A DNA stretch of 64,000 bases from Natronohydrobacter sp. (GCA_020832555.1 JAFIEM010000001.1:62001-126000), one strand, 5' to 3'; numbered from the stretch's first letter, positions 31,810-41,998 are shown. A program made the numbers and translations. Notes: generated by a model not told the origin, from the letters alone.

Positions 31810-33198
31810 ATGGCAGATGATTACATCATCAAGGATATTGCTCTGGCAGAGTTCGGCCGCAAGGAGCTGGATATCGCGGAAACCGAGATGCCCGGTCTGA
31901 TGGCGCTGCGCGAGGAGTATGGCGCGGCACAACCGCTGAAGGGCGCGCGTATCGTGGGCAGCCTGCATATGACGATCCAGACCGCTGTCCTGATCGAGAC
32001 ACTGACGGCGCTGGGTGCGGATGTGCGCTGGGCGTCGTGCAATATCTATTCGACGCAGGACCATGCGGCTGCGGCCATTGCAGCAAGCGGCACGCCGGTT
32101 TTCGCGATCAAGGGCCAGACGCTAGAAGAGCATTGGGACTATCTGGACCGCTCCTTCCAGTTCTCCGAAGGTGCGAATATGATCCTGGATGATGGTGGCG
32201 ATGCAACGCTCTATGTACTTCTGGGCGCGCGGGCCGAAGCGGGCGAGGATATCATCCCTGTGCCGGGCTCCGAGGAAGAAGCGGTCATCAAGGCGCAGCT
32301 CCTCAAGCGCATGGCGCAAAGCCCCGGCTGGTTCACCCGCACCCGCGATGCGATCAAGGGCGTGTCGGAAGAGACCACGACGGGCGTGCATCGGCTTTAT
32401 GAGTTGCACAAGAGCGGCCAACTGCCCTTCCCCGCGATCAATGTGAATGACTCTGTCACCAAGTCGAAATTCGACAATAAATACGGTTGCAAGGAATCGC
32501 TGGTCGACGGCATCCGCCGCGCGACCGATACGATGATGGCCGGCAAGGTCGCGGTTGTGTGTGGCTATGGCGATGTGGGCAAGGGCTCTGCCGCCAGCCT
32601 GAAAGGCGCTGGCGCGCGCGTGATCGTGACCGAGATCGACCCGATCTGCGCGCTTCAGGCCGCGATGGACGGGTTTCAGGTCACGACACTGGAAGATGTG
32701 GTCAAGACGGCGGATATTTTCGTCACCACCACCGGCAACCGCGACGTGATCCGCATCGAGCATATGCGCGAGATGAAGGATATGGCGATTGTCGGCAATA
32801 TCGGCCATTTCGACAATGAAATTCAGGTCGCGGCGCTGAAGAACCACAAATGGACCAACATCAAGGATCAGGTGGACATGATCGAGATGCCCTCGGGCAA
32901 CCGCATCATCCTTCTGTCGCAGGGCCGACTGCTGAACCTTGGCAATGCGACCGGCCATCCGTCTTTCGTGATGTCGGCAAGCTTCACCAATCAGGTGTTG
33001 GCGCAGATCGAGTTGTGGACCAAGGGCGAGGAGTATGCACCCGGCGTCTATCTGCTGCCCAAGGCGCTGGATGAAAAGGTCGCGCGCCTGCATCTGGAGC
33101 GGATCGGCGTGAAGCTGACCGAGCTGAAGCCCGAGCAGGCCGAGTATATCGGCGTGACGACGGAAGGCCCGTTCAAGCCAGAGCATTATCGCTATTGA
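31810..33198 (+). CDS. ahcY: Adenosylhomocysteinase (S-adenosyl-L-homocysteine hydrolase)
   Basis: A 462-residue enzyme that splits S-adenosylhomocysteine into adenosine and homocysteine using bound NAD, closing the methyl cycle. The NAD motif [12 protein letters not shown] is near 255-266, the substrate region E-T-T-T-G-V-H-R-L near 190, and the C-terminal ending K-P-E-H-Y-R-Y is invariant in the family. The bacterial insert form of about 460 residues is seen. The start at 31810 was chosen because the family begins M-A-D-D-Y-I-I-K. It is followed by a strong terminator. Confidence 0.97.
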   Translation: MADDYIIKDIALAEFGRKELDIAETEMPGLMALREEYGAAQPLKGARIVGSLHMTIQTAVLIETLTALGADVRWASCNIYSTQDHAAAAIAASGTPVFAIKGQTLEEHWDYLDRSFQFSEGANMILDDGGDATLYVLLGARAEAGEDIIPVPGSEEEAVIKAQLLKRMAQSPGWFTRTRDAIKGVSEETTTGVHRLYELHKSGQLPFPAINVNDSVTKSKFDNKYGCKESLVDGIRRATDTMMAGKVAVVCGYGDVGKGSAASLKGAGARVIVTEIDPICALQAAMDGFQVTTLEDVVKTADIFVTTTGNRDVIRIEHMREMKDMAIVGNIGHFDNEIQVAALKNHKWTNIKDQVDMIEMPSGNRIILLSQGRLLNLGNATGHPSFVMSASFTNQVLAQIELWTKGEEYAPGVYLLPKALDEKVARLHLERIGVKLTELKPEQAEYIGVTTEGPFKPEHYRY

Positions 33199-33222
33199 TC
33201 TTGCGCCTTGGCGCAGGTGTGC

Positions 33223-33254
33223 AGCGGGGAGGCCCTTCGGCTTTCCCGCTTTTC
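33223..33254 (+). terminator. Rho-independent terminator of ahcY
   Basis: AGCGGGGAGGCC (33223-33234), loop CTTC, then GGCTTTCCCGCT (33239-33250) pair as a 12-base stem with G-U pairs and are followed by TTTCTTAT. It separates ahcY from pnp. Confidence 0.75.
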
Positions 33255-33406
33255 TTATGCGCCTTTTTCCTGTAAGGCGCGGCCCATCTGAGACGTGACG
33301 CACGGGCCCCGGCGTGATGCATAAGGATTGGGGTCGGCGGCAATGGGGCCGCCATAGGAAACGGAAAGGCCAGAGGGCTGGCGCTTTCCCTGAGGAACCG
33401 CAAGAG

Positions 33407-35536
33407 ATGTTCAATATCGTTACCAAATCCATCCAGTGGGGGCAGGAGACGCTGACACTGGAAACGGGCAAGATTGCCCGTCAGGCCGATGGCTCGGTCA
33501 TTGCCACGCTGGGCGAAACCAGCGTCATGGCCAATGTGACCTTCGCCAAAGCCGCGAAGCCGGGGCAGGATTTCTTCCCGCTGACCGTGCATTATCAAGA
33601 GAAATACTACGCTGCTGGTAAAGTGCCGGGCGGCTTCCTGAAGCGTGAAGCGCGCCCTTCCGACAAGGAAACGCTGACCTCGCGCCTGATCGACCGTCCG
33701 ATCCGCCCGCTCTTTGTCGAGGGCTTCAAGAATGAAGTTCTGGTGATCTGCACCGTGCTGAGCCACGATCTGGTCAATGAGCCCGATGTGGTTGCCCTGA
33801 TCGCAGCTTCGGCAGCGCTGACGATTTCCGGTGTGCCCTTCATGGGCCCGGTTGCTGCGGCGCGCGTGGGCTTTGTCGATGGCGAATATGTGCTGAACCC
33901 CGAATGCCAGGACATGGAAAAGCTGCGCGAGAACCCCGAGCAGCGGCTGGATCTGGTCGTCGCAGGCACGCGCGACGCCGTGATGATGGTCGAGTCGGAA
34001 GCTTATGAGCTGACCGAGGCTGAGATGCTGGGCGCGGTGAAATTTGCGCATGAAAGCTATCAACCAGTGATCGACCTGATCATTTCGTTGGCCGAAGAAG
34101 CCGCGAAAGAGCCGTTCGATTTCACACCGCCGGATTACTCCGACCTCTACGCGGCTGTGAAAGCGGCAGGTGAACCGCTGATGCGCGCCGCTTTTGCCCT
34201 GCGTGACAAGCAAGAGCGCGTCAGTGCGATTGCGGCCGCACGCGAGGCGATCAAGGCGGGTCTGAGCGAAGAGCAGCTTGCAGATGAGAACCTGGGTTCG
34301 GCGATCAAGAAGCTGGAAGCCTCGATCCTGCGTGGTGCTGTGGTGAATGGCGAACCGCGTGTTGACGGTCGCGACACCAAGACCGTGCGTCAGATCGTGG
34401 CCGAAACCGGGCTTCTGCCGCGCACGCATGGCTCGTCGCTGTTTACCCGTGGGGAAACGCAGGCGCTTTGTGTCACCACGCTGGGTACCGGCGATGACGA
34501 GCAGTTCATTGACGCGCTGACCGGCACATCGAAATCCAGCTTCCTGCTGCATTACAACTTCCCCCCCTATTCGGTGGGCGAGGTTGGCCGCTTCGGTCCT
34601 CCGGGACGGCGCGAAGTGGGTCACGGGAAACTTGCATGGCGCGCGCTGCAAGCCGTGCTGCCTGCGGCAACCGATTTCCCCTACACGATCCGCGTTGTGT
34701 CCGAGATCACGGAATCGAACGGCTCTTCCTCGATGGCGACCGTCTGCGGCTCGTCCCTGTCGATGATGGATGCGGGCGTTCCGCTGAAAGCACCGGTCGC
34801 CGGTGTGGCGATGGGGCTGATCCTGGAAGATGATGGCCGTTTCGCGGTTCTGACCGATATTCTGGGCGACGAGGATCACCTCGGCGACATGGATTTCAAG
34901 GTTGCGGGCACGTCGGACGGGATCACCAGCCTGCAGATGGATATCAAGGTTGCGGGCATCACCTTCGAGATCATGGAGCAGGCGCTTGCGCAGGCCAAGG
35001 ATGCGCGGATGCATATCATGGGCGAGATGGCGCAGGCATTGACTGCACCGCAGGGCTTTAGCCAGTATGCGCCCAAGATCGAGACGATGCAGGTGCCGAC
35101 CGACAAGATCCGTGAAGTGATCGGCACCGGCGGCAAGGTCATCCGTGAAATCGTCGAAGTGTCGGGCGCGAAGGTCGATATCAACGACGATGGCACAATC
35201 AAGATCGCCTCGAACGATCAGGCCGCGATCCAGAAAGCCTATGACATGATCTATTCGATCGTGGCAGAGCCGGAAGTGGGCAAGGTCTACACCGGTCGCG
35301 TGGTCAAGCTGGTTGATTTCGGCGCTTTCGTGAACTTCTTCGGCAAGCGCGATGGTCTGGTGCATGTGTCCCAGATCGAAAGTCGTCGCCTGAACCATCC
35401 GTCGGATGCGCTGAAGGAAGGTCAGGAAGTCAAGGTCAAGCTCTTGGGCTTCGATGATCGCGGCAAGGTCCGTCTGGCCATGAAGATGGTCAATCAGGAA
35501 ACCGGCGAAGAGATTGTCGAAGAGAAGTCGGAATAA
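33407..35536 (+). CDS. pnp: Polyribonucleotide nucleotidyltransferase
   Basis: A 709-residue PNPase, the phosphorolytic 3'-5' exonuclease of RNA decay. Two RNase PH domains (about 1-210 and 310-540) flank a helical linker, followed by a KH domain (about 555-615, with I-G-T-G-G-K-V-I-R) and an S1 domain (about 625-695). The family start M-F-N-I-V-T-K-S at 33407 was chosen over an upstream frame. GAGGA lies 10 bases before. The usual upstream partner rpsO is not adjacent here. A strong terminator follows. Confidence 0.97.
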   Translation: MFNIVTKSIQWGQETLTLETGKIARQADGSVIATLGETSVMANVTFAKAAKPGQDFFPLTVHYQEKYYAAGKVPGGFLKREARPSDKETLTSRLIDRPIRPLFVEGFKNEVLVICTVLSHDLVNEPDVVALIAASAALTISGVPFMGPVAAARVGFVDGEYVLNPECQDMEKLRENPEQRLDLVVAGTRDAVMMVESEAYELTEAEMLGAVKFAHESYQPVIDLIISLAEEAAKEPFDFTPPDYSDLYAAVKAAGEPLMRAAFALRDKQERVSAIAAAREAIKAGLSEEQLADENLGSAIKKLEASILRGAVVNGEPRVDGRDTKTVRQIVAETGLLPRTHGSSLFTRGETQALCVTTLGTGDDEQFIDALTGTSKSSFLLHYNFPPYSVGEVGRFGPPGRREVGHGKLAWRALQAVLPAATDFPYTIRVVSEITESNGSSSMATVCGSSLSMMDAGVPLKAPVAGVAMGLILEDDGRFAVLTDILGDEDHLGDMDFKVAGTSDGITSLQMDIKVAGITFEIMEQALAQAKDARMHIMGEMAQALTAPQGFSQYAPKIETMQVPTDKIREVIGTGGKVIREIVEVSGAKVDINDDGTIKIASNDQAAIQKAYDMIYSIVAEPEVGKVYTGRVVKLVDFGAFVNFFGKRDGLVHVSQIESRRLNHPSDALKEGQEVKVKLLGFDDRGKVRLAMKMVNQETGEEIVEEKSE

Positions 35537-35560
35537 GACTCTCTCGCAGACAGAAAAGAC

Positions 35561-35588
35561 GGCCCCGGAGGTGACTCCGGGGCCTTTT
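35561..35588. terminator. Bidirectional terminator between pnp and petR
   Basis: GGCCCCGGAG (35561-35570), loop GTGA, and CTCCGGGGCC (35575-35584) form a perfect 10-base stem with TTTT on the plus side and a T-run (complement of AAAA at 35554-35557) on the minus side. It can therefore end both the pnp transcript and the convergent petP-petR transcript. Confidence 0.88.
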
Positions 35589-36307
35589 CAATCCGTAACG
35601 AGTACATAGCCCGCCCCGCGCACGGTCTGCAGGTGGCGCGGTGCCTTGGGGTCGTGCTCGATCTTGCGGCGCAGGCGGGTGATCTGCACATCGACCGCGC
35701 GCTCCTGCCCGACCATACCGCCATGCGATGCGCGGTCGCGGCTCAGATGCTCGACCAGAGCTTCGCGGGTGATAACTTCGCCTGGGTTCTGGCAGAACAG
35801 CCGCATGATGGCGGCTTCGGTCTGGGTCAGACGCACCGGGGTATCGCCGCGCTTCAATTCGCCGCGTTCCAGATCGTAGCGCAACGGGCCGAGAACCAGC
35901 ATCTTGACCTGCACCGCCACGGGGTCCGGCTGCGGGCTTCGCCGCAGGATCGCGTTGATGCGCAGCAGCAATTCGCGCGGCTCGAAGGGTTTGGGCAGGT
36001 AATCATCTGCTCCGGCTTCCAATCCCGCAATGCGGTCCTCTGCCTCGCCGCGCGCGGTCAGCAGCAGTACCGGCATTGACCCTTGGGCACGGATATGGCG
36101 GGTCAGGCTGAACCCGTCCTCGCCCGGCATCATCACATCCAGCACGACCAGATCGAAGCTCAGCCCCTCCAGAAGCCGCCGTGCGTGGGCGGCATCGCGC
36201 GCTGCCGTGACCAGATAGCCGTTGCGCAGCAGGTATTTCTGCAACAGCGTGCGAATGCGGGTGTCGTCATCGACGATCAGCAGATGAACCGGCGTGTCGG
36301 AAGTCAT
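35588..36307 (-). CDS. petR: Response regulator PetR (OmpR/PhoB type)
   Basis: A 239-residue two-domain response regulator. The receiver domain (about 8-122) has D-D-D near 13-15, phospho-acceptor Asp in V-V-L-D-V-M-M-P (about 56) and Lys in Y-L-P-K-P-F. The C-terminal winged-helix domain (about 140-236) has R-A-V-D-V-Q-I-T-R-L-R-R-K-I-E and the R-G-x-G-Y ending. The order petP-petR with overlapping ATGA (36304-36307) matches the pair described in Rhodobacter capsulatus. No histidine kinase is adjacent, as in that species. Confidence 0.87.
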   Translation of the reverse strand: MTSDTPVHLLIVDDDTRIRTLLQKYLLRNGYLVTAARDAAHARRLLEGLSFDLVVLDVMMPGEDGFSLTRHIRAQGSMPVLLLTARGEAEDRIAGLEAGADDYLPKPFEPRELLLRINAILRRSPQPDPVAVQVKMLVLGPLRYDLERGELKRGDTPVRLTQTEAAIMRLFCQNPGEVITREALVEHLSRDRASHGGMVGQERAVDVQITRLRRKIEHDPKAPRHLQTVRGAGYVLVTD

Positions 36308-36813
36308 GGGCGGCGCTCGCGCAGGGAATTATACTGACGGCGGATTTCGTCATCCATCATCGCTTCCAGCACCTGCCGGAACCCCGCGACAGCCTGTGGA
36401 CCCGCGGCGCGATAAGCCGCGCGCATGCGTTCGCGCTGGGCTTCCGACAGCGCGCGTTCCAGCGCGGCACCGCTTTCGGTCAGATAGAGATTGCGCTCGC
36501 GCCGGTCGGTCTTGCCGATGCGGCTTTCGACAAGGCCATCCTCGATCAGGGTGCGCAGAACGCGGTTAAGAGATTGCTTGGTTACGCCCAGAACCAGCAG
36601 CAGGTTGTTGACGGTCGTGCCATAGGTGCGGTTGATGAAATGCAGCGCGCGGTGATGAGCGCGGCCATAGCCGTGTTCGTCAAGGATGCGGTCGGGGTCA
36701 GCCGTGAAGCCGCGATACGCGAAAAACATGGCCTCGATCCCCTTTCGGAGTTGCTCGTCGGTCAGGAACAGCAGGTTCTCGCCGCCGCTGCTATTTGTCG
36801 GTCCGTCAGCCAT
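36304..36813 (-). CDS. petP: MarR-family transcriptional regulator PetP
   Basis: A 169-residue MarR-type winged-helix protein. The DNA-binding core is seen as V-N-N-L-L-L-V-L-G-V-T-K-Q-S-L-N-R-V-L-R-T-L (recognition helix region, about 70-90) and the wing as D-R-R-E-R-N-L-Y-L-T. The protein carries the H-G-Y-G-R-A-H-H-R-A segment typical of Rhodobacterales PetP. ATG at 36813 is preferred over GTG at 36819 because GAGGGG is eight bases upstream. A 19-base palindrome lies 33 bases upstream and may be its own operator. Confidence 0.85.
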   Translation of the reverse strand: MADGPTNSSGGENLLFLTDEQLRKGIEAMFFAYRGFTADPDRILDEHGYGRAHHRALHFINRTYGTTVNNLLLVLGVTKQSLNRVLRTLIEDGLVESRIGKTDRRERNLYLTESGAALERALSEAQRERMRAAYRAAGPQAVAGFRQVLEAMMDDEIRRQYNSLRERRP

Positions 36814-36845
36814 AGGCACGCCCCTCTGCCTTTGGTGGGCATTTT

Positions 36846-36886
36846 ATGTCAGCCTTGTTGACATTCCAAGTGCGAATTGGTAGCGA
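36846..36886. promoter_or_regulatory. Palindromic operator overlapping a sigma-70-like promoter for ilvE
   Basis: ATGTCA (36846-36851), 7-base spacer, TGACAT (36859-36864) is a perfect MarR-sized palindrome between the divergent petP and aminotransferase genes. TTGACA at 36858-36863 is a consensus -35 for the plus strand, and 17 bases later TAGCGA (36881-36886) is a weak -10. PetP autoregulation with repression of ilvE is an inference. Confidence 0.45.
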
Positions 36887-36968
36887 TTCCCCGAAATCGC
36901 GTAACTTTATGCCCGAAACGGACCTAATTTGCGCAATATCTGGAAAACGCGGTCTAGAGGAGGCACGC

Positions 36969-37838
36969 ATGGCTGGCGCGTATGATGACAGGGACGGACA
37001 GATCTGGATGGATGGCAAGCTCGTGCCTTGGCGCGATGCGAATGTGCATATCCTGACCCATGCGCTTCACTATGCCTCTTCGGTATTTGAAGGTGAGCGT
37101 TGCTATAGCGGCAAGATTTTCAAAAGCCGCGAACATTCCGAGCGCTTGCTGGAATCGGGGCGTCTGCTGGACATGAAAATCCCCTACACGGTCGATCAGA
37201 TCGAAGAGGCCAAGGCCGCTGTTCTGGCCGCCAATGGGCTGACAGATGCATATCTCCGTGCGGTTGCCTGGCGCGGAGCGGGTGAAGATATGGGTGTCGC
37301 AGCCCGGCGCAATCCGGTGCGGCTGGCAATCGCGGCATGGGAATGGGGTGCCTATTACGGCGATGCCAAATGGCAGGGTGCGAAGCTGGATATAGCCAAA
37401 TGGAAGCGCCCTTCTCCTGACACGATCCCGACAGCCGCCAAGGCCGCAGGGCTTTACATGATCTGCACCATGTCCAAGCACGCGGCCGAGGAAAAGGGCT
37501 GCTCGGACGCGCTGTTCATGGATTATCGCGGCTATGTGGCGGAAGCGACCGGCGCGAATGTGTTCTTCGTCAAGGACGGTGAAGTGCATACGCCCATTCC
37601 TGATGCGATCCTGAACGGGATCACACGCCAGACCGTGATTGCGATGCTCCGCGATATGGGGATTGTGGTGAATGAGCGCCATATCCTGCCCGAAGAACTG
37701 GAAAGCTTCTCGGAGTGTTGGCTGACCGGGACCGCCGCAGAGGTGACGCCGGTGGGCCAGATTGGCGAGTATCATTTTCAGGTCGGTCAGATGACCCGCA
37801 AAGTGGCCGAGACTTATGAGGCGCTGGTGCGCGCGTGA
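36969..37838 (+). CDS. ilvE: Branched-chain amino acid aminotransferase
   Basis: A 289-residue class IV PLP aminotransferase, the last step of valine, leucine and isoleucine synthesis. Family features are the N-terminal I-W-M-D-G-K-L-V-P-W-R-D-A, the S-V-F-E-G-E-R-C-Y segment, catalytic Lys in T-A-A-K-A-A-G, and the PLP-binding E-A-T-G-A-N-V-F-F and G-I-T-R-Q-T-V. The ATG at 36969 has GAGGAGG upstream and is the usual family start; a longer frame is unsupported. Its stop overlaps the GTG start of the next gene. Confidence 0.93.
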   Translation: MAGAYDDRDGQIWMDGKLVPWRDANVHILTHALHYASSVFEGERCYSGKIFKSREHSERLLESGRLLDMKIPYTVDQIEEAKAAVLAANGLTDAYLRAVAWRGAGEDMGVAARRNPVRLAIAAWEWGAYYGDAKWQGAKLDIAKWKRPSPDTIPTAAKAAGLYMICTMSKHAAEEKGCSDALFMDYRGYVAEATGANVFFVKDGEVHTPIPDAILNGITRQTVIAMLRDMGIVVNERHILPEELESFSECWLTGTAAEVTPVGQIGEYHFQVGQMTRKVAETYEALVRA

Positions 37839-38455
37839 GCGCACCAGTGTTTTGGTCCTTTCGCCGCTGCCCTTATGCCATCCGCGCGCGGCTGGCGATC
37901 CGGTGCAGCGGTGTGTCGGTCGAATTGCGAGAAATCCTGCTACGCGAGAAACCGTCCGCTTTCCTTGCAACCTCGCCCAGCGGGACTGTGCCCTGCCTGG
38001 TCACATCAGAGCAGGTGATTGACGAAAGCCTTGATATCATGCGTTGGGCGTTGGGGCAGAGCGACCCCGAAAACTGGCTGGACATGCCGCCTGAGGGGCA
38101 GGACTGGATCGCCCGTTGCGACGGACCGTTCAAACATGCACTTGACCGGGTGAAATATGCCAGCCGATACCCCGATCAGGACCGGGCCGCGCATCTGGCC
38201 ACAGCTTGCGCGTTTCTGACAGATCTGGACGCGCAACTTGATCGCTGGCTGTTCACGCGCCCCACGCTCGCCGATATGGCCGTGCTACCCTTCATCCGAC
38301 AATTCGCGTTTATCGACAAATCGTGGTTCGATGACCAGCCTTGGCCCAGCCTTCACGACTGGCTGGCGCGGTTTCTGGCCTCTGACGCCTTTGCTGGCGT
38401 AATGCCGAAATTTCCGCGCTGGCAGGCGGGTCAACCGGGCGTATCCTTCCCCTGA
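37835..38455 (+). CDS. Glutathione S-transferase-like protein
   Basis: A 206-residue protein with an N-terminal thioredoxin-fold GST domain (S-F-R-R-C-P-Y-A-I-R-A-R-L-A with the C-P-Y motif near residue 12, and T-V-P-C-L near 52, E-S-L-D-I near 64) and a C-terminal helical domain with R-P-T-L-A-D-M-A-V-L-P-F. The GTG start overlaps the ilvE stop (GTGA). The 3' end overlaps the convergent antiporter gene by 25 bases. The substrate is unknown. Confidence 0.85.
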   Translation: MSAPVFWSFRRCPYAIRARLAIRCSGVSVELREILLREKPSAFLATSPSGTVPCLVTSEQVIDESLDIMRWALGQSDPENWLDMPPEGQDWIARCDGPFKHALDRVKYASRYPDQDRAAHLATACAFLTDLDAQLDRWLFTRPTLADMAVLPFIRQFAFIDKSWFDDQPWPSLHDWLARFLASDAFAGVMPKFPRWQAGQPGVSFP

Positions 38456-40983
38456 GCGCGTCGCTTGTGCCATTGAACCGGGGTTGTGGGCAGTTCCGAT
38501 TTCTCAAGGGTGATTCCGCGCAATTCGGCGCTGTGCAGCACAGCGTCGTAGAGCGTGCGATTGCGTGACAACAGACGCTTGAACCGCGTCTCGTCCAGTG
38601 ACAGCAGGGTGCAATGGCTGATGGCGCTGATCATCGCGCGACGCGGTTCGCGCGTCAGCATCCCGATATGGCCGAAGAATTCGCCACTGCCCAGCCGCAG
38701 TTTCTGGCCCTTGCGCTCCATCTCGACAGCACCAGAGGCAATGAAATAAACGCAATGCGGCACCTCGCCCTTGCGCAGCAGGACCGTACCCGGCTCGACA
38801 TGATGGGTGCGCAGGGCGCGGGCCAGTTTGCGGCGTTGCGCATCCGGCATATCCTGAAACAGCGGAAATGTGCGCAGGAACGCATCCTTTTGCAGCGCGA
38901 AATCCAGATGCGGGCGGGCTTCGATCCGCTTGCGTCTCTCGGCAATGCGCCCGAGCAGGGTCGCGTGCAATTCGCGGCTGATCAGCCCGTCATCATGCAA
39001 CAGCTCATACTCGCGCTCCTCCAGCCGCAGAGAGGTGCGGCGGATGAAGCGGCGCTCCATTTCTTCTGCATAACCCGGATATTGCAGGCGCAGACCCTGC
39101 AAGGCCGCGTTGGTTTCTTCCTCGCGTCGGCGCAGCAGTTCATGCAGCAGATCGGCCACGCGGCGCCCGTGGATGCGCCGGATCTTGCTGTCGATATAGC
39201 CATGCAGCTCGCCAAGGATCAGCCGCTGGTTCAGCAGAATCTCGAACCGGTCCGCTGTCATCTGCTCCAGTGCCAGCGACCATCGCAGCCGGTTGTGCAT
39301 CCCGACCGCCAACCGATACCAGCCGCCATAGCCCAGCCCCTTGCGCGCGGCAGCCCGGTATTCGTTCCGCCCCCCGCCACGGGTTTGTTCGATCAGCCGG
39401 TCTACATCCGACAGCATCCGGTCCACCAGCCGCGCAGAGAAGAGCTGCTGGCGGAAGTACTCGATGATCAGATCGCGTTCGCGCCCGGCGAGTGCGACCA
39501 GCCCCAGCGTGATCCGGTCGCGGTCAGGGATTTCTTCGGCAGCCTCGGCAAGCTCGACAGCTTCATCCAGCCGTGCGGCAAAGCGCTTGGCCTCTGAGCG
39601 GATGACTTCTTGCGGAAGCTGGTAGTCCCGCGCGGTTTCAGCGATCTCCTCGCGGACATTCTGAAGCGCAACTGCAATGACCTGATGCGATAGTGCCTGA
39701 TCCAGACGTGGCAACCGGTTCAGCCCAAGCCGCGAGATCATCCAGCGCAGGCTTGTCCCCTGCACCAGCAGGGTGAACAGCGTGAAGCCCGTCGCGAGAA
39801 TACCCACTTCGCGTTTGATATCGGGTGGCACGAGCGCACTTTCGGTGACTGCCAGCGCCAGCGCCAATGTGACAGCCCCGCGCAATCCCCCCCAGAGAAT
39901 CGCAGCGCGGTAGGCCGGTTCGACTTGTGGCGACAGGCGCAGGAAGCTGAGTGCGGGCAGCATGCCCCAGAGCAGGAGTGCACGCGCTGCAAAGGCAGCA
40001 GCGATCATGACCAGAAGCAGATACAAGTCCGACAGCCGCAGATCCCCCATCAGACGAGGGATCAGCAGCGCAGCAACAATGAAGATCAGTGCGCCCGCCC
40101 AATAGGCCAGCACATCCCAGACTTCGCGCAGATAGGTCCAGCTTGCCGGGGTCATGCGGCCTGGGCCCATCAGGTTCAGCGCGAGCCCCGCCACCACCAC
40201 CGCAATCACCCCCGACGTCTGCAGGAACTGCTCGGCCACGACATAGGTCAGATAGGGCAGTGCCACGCTGACCGACACCTGCGCGCGCTCGAAGCCCGGC
40301 ATCAGCGAGATCAGCGCTATCGCCAGCCGCGCAAACACCAGGCCAAGGATCACTCCCCCGATCACCAGCCAGGGAAAGATCACCAGCGCGTCATTCAGAC
40401 TGGGATCGGGCACGCCCAGCATCACGAAGGTCAGAAAGAAGCCGAATAGTGCGATCGCGGCGGCATCATTGAGCAGGCTTTCGCCTTCGACGATCCGCGT
40501 CAGGCGCTGCGGGGCGGCGATGTTGCGGAAAATGCTGACCACCGCCGAGGGGTCCGTGGTCGAGACTATCGCCCCGATCAGCAGGCAGGCGGTCAGCGGC
40601 AAGGTGGTAAACGGTGTCAGGGCATAGCCGATGATGACGGTCGAGGCGACCACGGCGCCCACCGCCATGACAAGGATCGGCACCCAGTCATCCAGCATAC
40701 GCCGCGCATTGACCATCAGTGCGACCTGAAACAGCAAGGTCGGCAGCAATACATACAGAAAGATGTTGGACCGGATCGGTAATTCCAGCAGGCGCAGGAA
40801 GGTCGGGTTCATCGTGTCCGCCAGATCGCTGGACAGCGTATACAGCGCCAGCGCCCCGAGCACCGCGCCCATGATTGCCAGAATCACGGTGAATGGCAGG
40901 CGCAACCGCTCGGACAGCGGTTCGGACAGACCGATGATAATGAACAAAGCCGCAATGGCGCCGACAAGTGCGATGATATCCAT
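38431..40983 (-). CDS. CPA1-type Na+/H+ antiporter with C-terminal cyclic-nucleotide-binding domain
   Basis: An 850-residue membrane protein. Residues 1-420 hold about 12 membrane helices of the CPA1 family, with S-T-T-D-P-S-A-V-V-S (about 145) and the ion-site motif V-E-G-E-S-L-L-N-D-A (about 170). A long soluble helical region (about 430-690) is followed by a Crp-like cyclic-nucleotide-binding domain (about 700-820; P-G-T-V-L-L-R-K-G, V-Y-F-I-A-S-G, G-E-F-F-G-H). It exchanges Na+ or K+ for H+ across the inner membrane; the extra domain suggests regulation by a ligand. It lies downstream of the amidohydrolase gene on the same strand. Confidence 0.9.
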   Translation of the reverse strand: MDIIALVGAIAALFIIIGLSEPLSERLRLPFTVILAIMGAVLGALALYTLSSDLADTMNPTFLRLLELPIRSNIFLYVLLPTLLFQVALMVNARRMLDDWVPILVMAVGAVVASTVIIGYALTPFTTLPLTACLLIGAIVSTTDPSAVVSIFRNIAAPQRLTRIVEGESLLNDAAAIALFGFFLTFVMLGVPDPSLNDALVIFPWLVIGGVILGLVFARLAIALISLMPGFERAQVSVSVALPYLTYVVAEQFLQTSGVIAVVVAGLALNLMGPGRMTPASWTYLREVWDVLAYWAGALIFIVAALLIPRLMGDLRLSDLYLLLVMIAAAFAARALLLWGMLPALSFLRLSPQVEPAYRAAILWGGLRGAVTLALALAVTESALVPPDIKREVGILATGFTLFTLLVQGTSLRWMISRLGLNRLPRLDQALSHQVIAVALQNVREEIAETARDYQLPQEVIRSEAKRFAARLDEAVELAEAAEEIPDRDRITLGLVALAGRERDLIIEYFRQQLFSARLVDRMLSDVDRLIEQTRGGGRNEYRAAARKGLGYGGWYRLAVGMHNRLRWSLALEQMTADRFEILLNQRLILGELHGYIDSKIRRIHGRRVADLLHELLRRREEETNAALQGLRLQYPGYAEEMERRFIRRTSLRLEEREYELLHDDGLISRELHATLLGRIAERRKRIEARPHLDFALQKDAFLRTFPLFQDMPDAQRRKLARALRTHHVEPGTVLLRKGEVPHCVYFIASGAVEMERKGQKLRLGSGEFFGHIGMLTREPRRAMISAISHCTLLSLDETRFKRLLSRNRTLYDAVLHSAELRGITLEKSELPTTPVQWHKRRAQGKDTPG

Positions 40984-41071
40984 AGGCTACACTATAAGCC
41001 ACCGAGCAGCGCAAGCGACGGGATTCACTACAATTTGCGCGCAATGCCTTTATTTTCTGCGAAGGTTGCAG

Positions 41072-41998
41072 CTATTCTGCCGCGAGTGCGATCCTGCTCG
41101 ACTGATCGCGGCCCAGATCCACAAGGTTGCGCACGATTTGATCCATCAGCTTCTGGAAGCTATCGAAGCCGTTGTTTGGTGCGACGCGGGCTTCGTCAAG
41201 ATAGAGGCCGCGATCAATCTCGATCTGGATGGCATGCTGCCCGATCGAGGGGGTGCCGTGGCGTTGCGTGATATAGGCCCCGGCGAAAGGTGAGTTGCGC
41301 GCGACGCGCAAACCCGCATCCGCGAAAACCGCAGCCACGGAATCAGTGATGGCGGAATGGGCGGCAGCGCCGAATCGGTCACCCAGCACGATATCGGGTC
41401 GGATGGCGTTGTGCTGGCGGTTCATACTCACGGCGTCGCGCGGCATGGAATGCATGTCGAGCAGGATCGCGCGACCGAATCGCTTGCGCTGTTCGGCCAT
41501 CAATTCATCAAGCTTTGTGTGATACGGGTGCCAGAACCGGCGCAACCGGTCCTCGGCCTCGGCGCGGGTGATCTTGCCGCGATAGATAGCCCGCCCCCCG
41601 GCCACTACGCGCGGGATCACCCCCAGGCCCGAACTGATGCGCGGATTAAGTCCATGCGCGGCAACCCCTGCAATCAGCGCCGGGTCAAGCTCTGTTGCTG
41701 CGCGGTTGTAATCGACATAGGCACGCGGCACAGCGCCCAGTAGAACCGGGGCACCTGCAGGGCTCGCGGCACGCAGGAAACAGTCCACATAGGCGTCTTC
41801 GGATGATCGCAGGGCGGTAGGTTCCAGAATCGAGCTGTTCAGCAGTTCTGCCGGATAATCCCGCCCGCTATGAGGCGAGGCGAAGACCACAGCGCTGCTG
41901 GGAGAGAGGGCAGGAATGTATTGATAGGCTTGCATGTCTGGATCACTGTTTTTTTGACTATAGACCAAGCTGTTCCTGTTTCGAAAGCCCTTGATCAT
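41072..41998 (-). CDS. N-formylglutamate amidohydrolase family protein
   Basis: A protein of about 308 residues of the HutG/N-formylglutamate amidohydrolase family, which contains zinc hydrolases that free glutamate from N-formylglutamate. Typical residues are S-P-H-S-G (about 42), the R-A-Y-V-D-Y-N-R segment, L-L-D-M-H-S-M-P-R-D (about 185-194) and R-N-S-P-F-A-G-A-Y. The ATG at 41998 has a GGAG eight bases upstream; a shorter start at 41935 is possible. No histidine-degradation genes adjoin it, so its physiological substrate is open. Confidence 0.85.
   Translation of the reverse strand: MIKGFRNRNSLVYSQKNSDPDMQAYQYIPALSPSSAVVFASPHSGRDYPAELLNSSILEPTALRSSEDAYVDCFLRAASPAGAPVLLGAVPRAYVDYNRAATELDPALIAGVAAHGLNPRISSGLGVIPRVVAGGRAIYRGKITRAEAEDRLRRFWHPYHTKLDELMAEQRKRFGRAILLDMHSMPRDAVSMNRQHNAIRPDIVLGDRFGAAAHSAITDSVAAVFADAGLRVARNSPFAGAYITQRHGTPSIGQHAIQIEIDRGLYLDEARVAPNNGFDSFQKLMDQIVRNLVDLGRDQSSRIALAAE

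Noticed and set aside
33173..35398. A 741-codon open frame antisense to pnp
   Set aside because: It runs opposite to an unmistakable pnp gene, has no start context or domain, and is His/Asp/Arg-rich in the way expected of antisense frames in GC-rich DNA.
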